Source: JBFWWP01 sp050246115 (GTDB lineage: Bacteria; Planctomycetota; UBA8108; UBA1146; JAJFFE01). From it: DNA of 45,238 bases. The notes beneath the pieces are model-generated. The model ran no database searches. It had not been told where the DNA came from and saw only the letters and a program-made list of their open reading frames with translations. Below are positions 42,927 through 45,238 of the stretch, piece after piece (position 1 is the first letter of the stretch; each line of letters starts with the position of its first letter). The translations under genes were made by a program, and so were the position numbers. The DNA lies in assembly GCA_050246115.1 (NCBI GenBank), contig JBFWWP010000040.1:1-45238 (forward strand), in the 5' to 3' direction.

Positions 42927-43817
42927 ATGTACTCCCCACAGATCCAATGGGTATTGCGGGCGCTGTCGGTCATGGTCGAGAAACAGGGTGGGCTCGTCGA
43001 GGCGCAACGGCACCCGTTCGACTCGCTCGAGGTTGCGAGTCTGCTGGCGGACGGCGGGCATGACCCCTCCCACTTCATTGCCGTCATCCATTCGCTGGAG
43101 GCCGAGGGACTCATCGAGATCGTGGGTCGCCCGGGTCAGTCAGGCGCCGATCGGACGTGGTTCGTGCTCAGTGATCGGGGCTACGCCATCGGCAACCCCG
43201 ACGTCCACGCCGGAGCCCTTCGTTCGTCCATGGGGTCCACTCTCAAGCGGGCGGGAATCTTCACCCTGGGGCTATTGGGCATCACCGGTGGGCCATTGGC
43301 GTTTGCCAGTCTGCTCGGGCCCGCCGTGGAGTGGAACGGCACGGTGTACTGGCTGCTGAGCTTCTGGTACGAGAAGGTGACCTACCCGATGCAATGCGCG
43401 CTCGAGCCGGTGCTCGCGCGGGTGGGCCTCGGGCATCTCTATCCCTCGACCGTCGAGTCCTTGGTCGAGTACGTGACCCTTGGGCTTCTGGTCGGAGCCG
43501 CCTCCTGGAACGCGACTCGGGTGCAACGGGAGTTCGTGTACGCCGCGGACACGACGAATCGCATTCCGTTCGCCAAGCGGGTCGTGGGAGTGCTCGTCTA
43601 CTACACCGTTCACGTCGTGCTGTGGCCGATCTTCTTGCTCTGGGAGCTACTCTACACCGTACTCATTGCCTACTTGTACCGCTACCGTCGGCACGAACTC
43701 GACCCGAGCCAACTCGTGACCTTGTCGCCGAAGTCGCTGGTGGCTCGGGCCGTGACCTTCGGCCTACCGACGCTCGTCTTCTTCTGCCTGCTGGTGATGA
43801 GTTGGGTCACTCGCTGA
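42927..43817 (+). CDS. Membrane protein with winged-helix-like N-terminus, unknown function
   Basis: A 296-residue protein that I do not recognise. The first 90 residues look like a winged-helix domain (FDSLEVASLLADGGHDPSHF, IHSLEAEGLIEIVGRPG, WFVLSDRGYAIG), the form of small DNA-binding or MarR-like folds. The remainder has about five membrane segments (roughly 110-135, 172-192, 215-232, 233-250, 276-294). The ATG at 42927 has a strong GGAGGG only 2-3 nt upstream, an unusually short spacing; an in-frame ATG at 42972 is an alternative. It lies 66 nt behind the end of the YkgJ-like gene. A membrane-bound transcription factor is possible but DNA binding is not shown. Confidence 0.8.
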   Translation: MYSPQIQWVLRALSVMVEKQGGLVEAQRHPFDSLEVASLLADGGHDPSHFIAVIHSLEAEGLIEIVGRPGQSGADRTWFVLSDRGYAIGNPDVHAGALRSSMGSTLKRAGIFTLGLLGITGGPLAFASLLGPAVEWNGTVYWLLSFWYEKVTYPMQCALEPVLARVGLGHLYPSTVESLVEYVTLGLLVGAASWNATRVQREFVYAADTTNRIPFAKRVVGVLVYYTVHVVLWPIFLLWELLYTVLIAYLYRYRRHELDPSQLVTLSPKSLVARAVTFGLPTLVFFCLLVMSWVTR

Positions 43818-44273
43818 GTCGAGACAGCCAAGACCGGGTGTGCGCGCGTGGAAGACCCGAGAGGCGCGCCCGATACACTGGGCACGACGACGCCGGTCGG
43901 GTGATCAAGACCGTGGCGAACGCGGACGCCCGCACGCCGCCCGGCGCGCCTTCCGGCTCGAACACGAACCAAGACCGTGGCTTCGACGCGCGCAAACGAC
44001 TCCGTCATCCCCGAGATCAGCGCGCAATCGCGAAGCCCACGAGTGGATGCTGCGTCGCCGGCGGAGCACGTTGACGGCACGGATTTCGCCGCGCATCGGC
44101 TTGGACCGGCCGAGCCAGGCTGTTGTCTCATGCGCGACGCCCCACGCAGATGGCGAGACGCAGGACGCGAGGAGTGCCCTGTCCTGGGTCGCAAAGTTCG
44201 GGTTCAGGGTTCGAACTGGGTGAGATCCCCGCTGTTCTCGGGAGGCACTCCGGACTCGTTCCGGGCCCGCGAG

Positions 44274-44483
44274 CGATTGACCTCGCCGCTCGAGATCTCG
44301 GTGAATCGACTCGAGCTCGCACTTGATGAGTGCCTCGACGCGGATGTGGCTCTCCTCGCAGGCGCGGCCCTGCTCTTCGCCGTTCGCCGTCGGAAAGGCG
44401 AACGCCACGGGGCTCAGCTCGATCGAGACCTCATCCGGTCGATACCGCGGGGAGAAGTAGACCGCCGGTCGTTGGGAGAGCAT
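44274..44483 (-). pseudogene. Possible coding remnant
   Basis: From the ATG at 44483 about 70 codons show strong G/C at third positions and protein-like content (VYFSPRYRPDEVSIELSP, then EESHIRVEALIKCELESI). Bias fades on both sides of this stretch, although the frame stays open to 43905. I do not recognise a family. It is probably the surviving piece of a gene beside the transposase fragment; a short intact gene is less likely. Confidence 0.3.
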
Positions 44484-44862
44484 CCTGAGAGCACATCCCG
44501 CCCGAAAGTAATTGGCCGAGTGAGCCCGGTAGCACGTTCGTGTCTTCCGCGAAGTGCGCCCTCGGTGTCGAGAACGGCATGATGAGTCCATCGCGATCGA
44601 GTCCTGGGCGTGCCAGTTGGCCTCGGTCGGTCGGTGGTGGGGCCGGTTGCTGAGTGGCGTGACCGTCGGCAATCGTCGTTCAGGCTGGCCCGATGGCGGG
44701 CGGTGTTGGCGAGTGTTGGTGACGGGCTCTAACGCCTTGGTGTTCAGCGATCTCTGGCACTCGGGGTCCGCGCCCACGAGAACCGAGTCGTGCCACATTC
44801 ACGAGTGAGTCGGCGGGGGCTGCGAAGCGAGCCAAGAGTGCTGCCGCAGAGATCTCAAAGCC

Positions 44863-44878
44863 GTGTCGTGAGCGACAC
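44863..44878. repeat. Hairpin just 3' of the transposase gene
   Basis: GTGTCG (44863-44868), loop TGAG, CGACAC (44873-44878): a perfect six-pair stem 3 nt beyond the stop of the transposase gene on the minus strand. It may be its terminator or part of the palindromic element that such transposases act on. Confidence 0.45.
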
Positions 44879-44881
44879 ACG

Positions 44882-45238
44882 TCAGGAGGGGGCTGGATCC
44901 TCGCAGCGCGCGCCGAGAAAGACGTGCATCCGGTATGTGCCACTCGGGAAGACGACGGAGCGCTGGCCGGACACGAACCGCGCGAGTGCATGTGCGTAAC
45001 GGGCGAGGAACTCCTTGAGTCGTTGGATCGCCTCGAGGCGCGCCCAGCGATTGGAGGCCGCGATCCTCGGGTTGAGACCCCGCCGTGGTTCGCCGCCTCT
45101 TGGGTAGGAGAGCGGCGACTGCGCGAGTATGGCCTGGGCGCCGAGGAACCCCAGGCCCTTCGCTTTGCGATCTCGGCGGATCGTGCGCTCGCGCTCTCTG
45201 CAGTCGGCGATGAGTTGGCCCCGCGCTTCCTCCGCGGA
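44882..45238 (-). CDS. RAYT/IS200-like transposase, C-terminal part (cut by window end)
   Basis: The last 118 codons of a minus-strand gene whose start lies beyond 45238. The order of blocks matches the C-terminus of the REP-associated/IS200-like transposases common in planctomycetes: an RRDRKAKGLGFLGAQAI helix, PRRGLNPRIAASNRWARLEAIQRLKEFL, then a FPSGTYRMHVFLGARC ending. The catalytic HUH and Tyr residues would be in the missing N-terminal part, so activity cannot be judged. Codon bias is host-like. The complementary strand is also open here but has no protein-like pattern. The gene ends 3 nt from a hairpin. Confidence 0.65.
   Translation of the reverse strand, partial: SAEEARGQLIADCRERERTIRRDRKAKGLGFLGAQAILAQSPLSYPRGGEPRRGLNPRIAASNRWARLEAIQRLKEFLARYAHALARFVSGQRSVVFPSGTYRMHVFLGARCEDPAPS

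Larger units (their letters stand above)
43818..44881. other. Gene-poor stretch between a membrane protein gene and a transposase fragment
   Basis: About 1.06 kb without a complete gene. Open frames on both strands lack motifs, except for the remnant at 44274-44483. A 12-bp direct repeat (CAAGACCGTGGC at 43906-43917 and 43970-43981) and a hairpin (44863-44878) are present. This looks like decayed accessory DNA. Confidence 0.55.

Noticed and set aside
43906..43981. The 12-bp direct repeat as an attachment-site or target-site duplication
   Set aside because: Only 64 bp separate the copies and nothing mobile lies between them, so it is noted only as part of the gene-poor stretch.
43905..44798. 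A 297-codon minus-strand open frame taken as one gene
   Set aside because: Only 44483-44274 shows codon bias and protein-like content; the two ends are low-quality, so only that part is listed as a remnant.
44990..45238. A plus-strand open frame from an ATG at 44990 running off the end
   Set aside because: The opposite strand reads clearly as the C-terminus of a RAYT/IS200-like transposase; the plus frame has no ribosome binding site and no family pattern.

Overview
The window is a 45.2 kb piece of a high-GC bacterial chromosome, most probably from a planctomycete (Planctomycetota). The main grounds are the secreted first gene, whose paired dockerin-type calcium repeats sit directly behind the signal peptide as in many planctomycete exoproteins, a Ser/Thr kinase with an N-terminal zinc ribbon, and a strong G/C preference at third codon positions. 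This assignment is by style and is not based on a marker gene. There is one tRNA, tRNA-Leu(GAG), and no rRNA, CRISPR array or complete insertion sequence.

Layout. 1-3050: an exported nine-heme c-type cytochrome with dockerin-like and PKD-like N-terminal domains. 3105-6947, minus strand: an acyl-protein-thioesterase-type esterase, an unrecognised polytopic membrane protein, a double-CDGSH iron-sulfur protein, a 17-bp tandem repeat and tRNA-Leu with a strong promoter. 7128-13294, plus strand: class I aminotransferase, a five-PDZ membrane-anchored protein, shikimate kinase overlapping a long prepilin peptidase, and an OmpA/MotB-type envelope protein. 13394-15430: an EF-G paralogue. 15869-23074: a type IV pilus motor and control set in the order pilT, pilB, pilC, pilS, pilR. 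23178-29969: a surface polysaccharide or glycan set (GT2 glycosyltransferase, two GT-C-like membrane proteins, an initiating polyprenyl-phosphate sugar transferase). 30008-32568: an ABC exporter pair.

The strand then turns. 32620-37099, minus: a DUF1704 (HExxxH/QEGLA) protein and a zinc-ribbon Ser/Thr kinase with a large membrane and helical C-terminal half. 37515-42206, minus: a compact operon of TonB-dependent receptor, YfiR-family periplasmic protein and hybrid histidine kinase with a YfiN-like periplasmic sensor region. 42376-43817, plus: a YkgJ-like cysteine-cluster gene with an apparent frameshift, then a winged-helix-like membrane protein. 43818-45238: a gene-poor, decayed-looking stretch with a coding remnant, ending in the C-terminus of a RAYT/IS200-like transposase cut by the window edge.

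How the genes fit together. The prepilin peptidase, PilT, PilB, PilC and PilS/PilR give the processing, motor, platform and regulation of a type IV pilus, but no pilin, secretin or PilMNOP gene is in view. The glycan genes follow directly and may build a surface polymer used together with the pili. The receptor/YfiR/kinase operon looks like an envelope sensing unit that joins an outer-membrane receptor to a phosphorelay. Two starts (30008 and 42376) lie 6 nt behind a -10-like hexamer and have no ribosome binding site, which suggests leaderless mRNAs.
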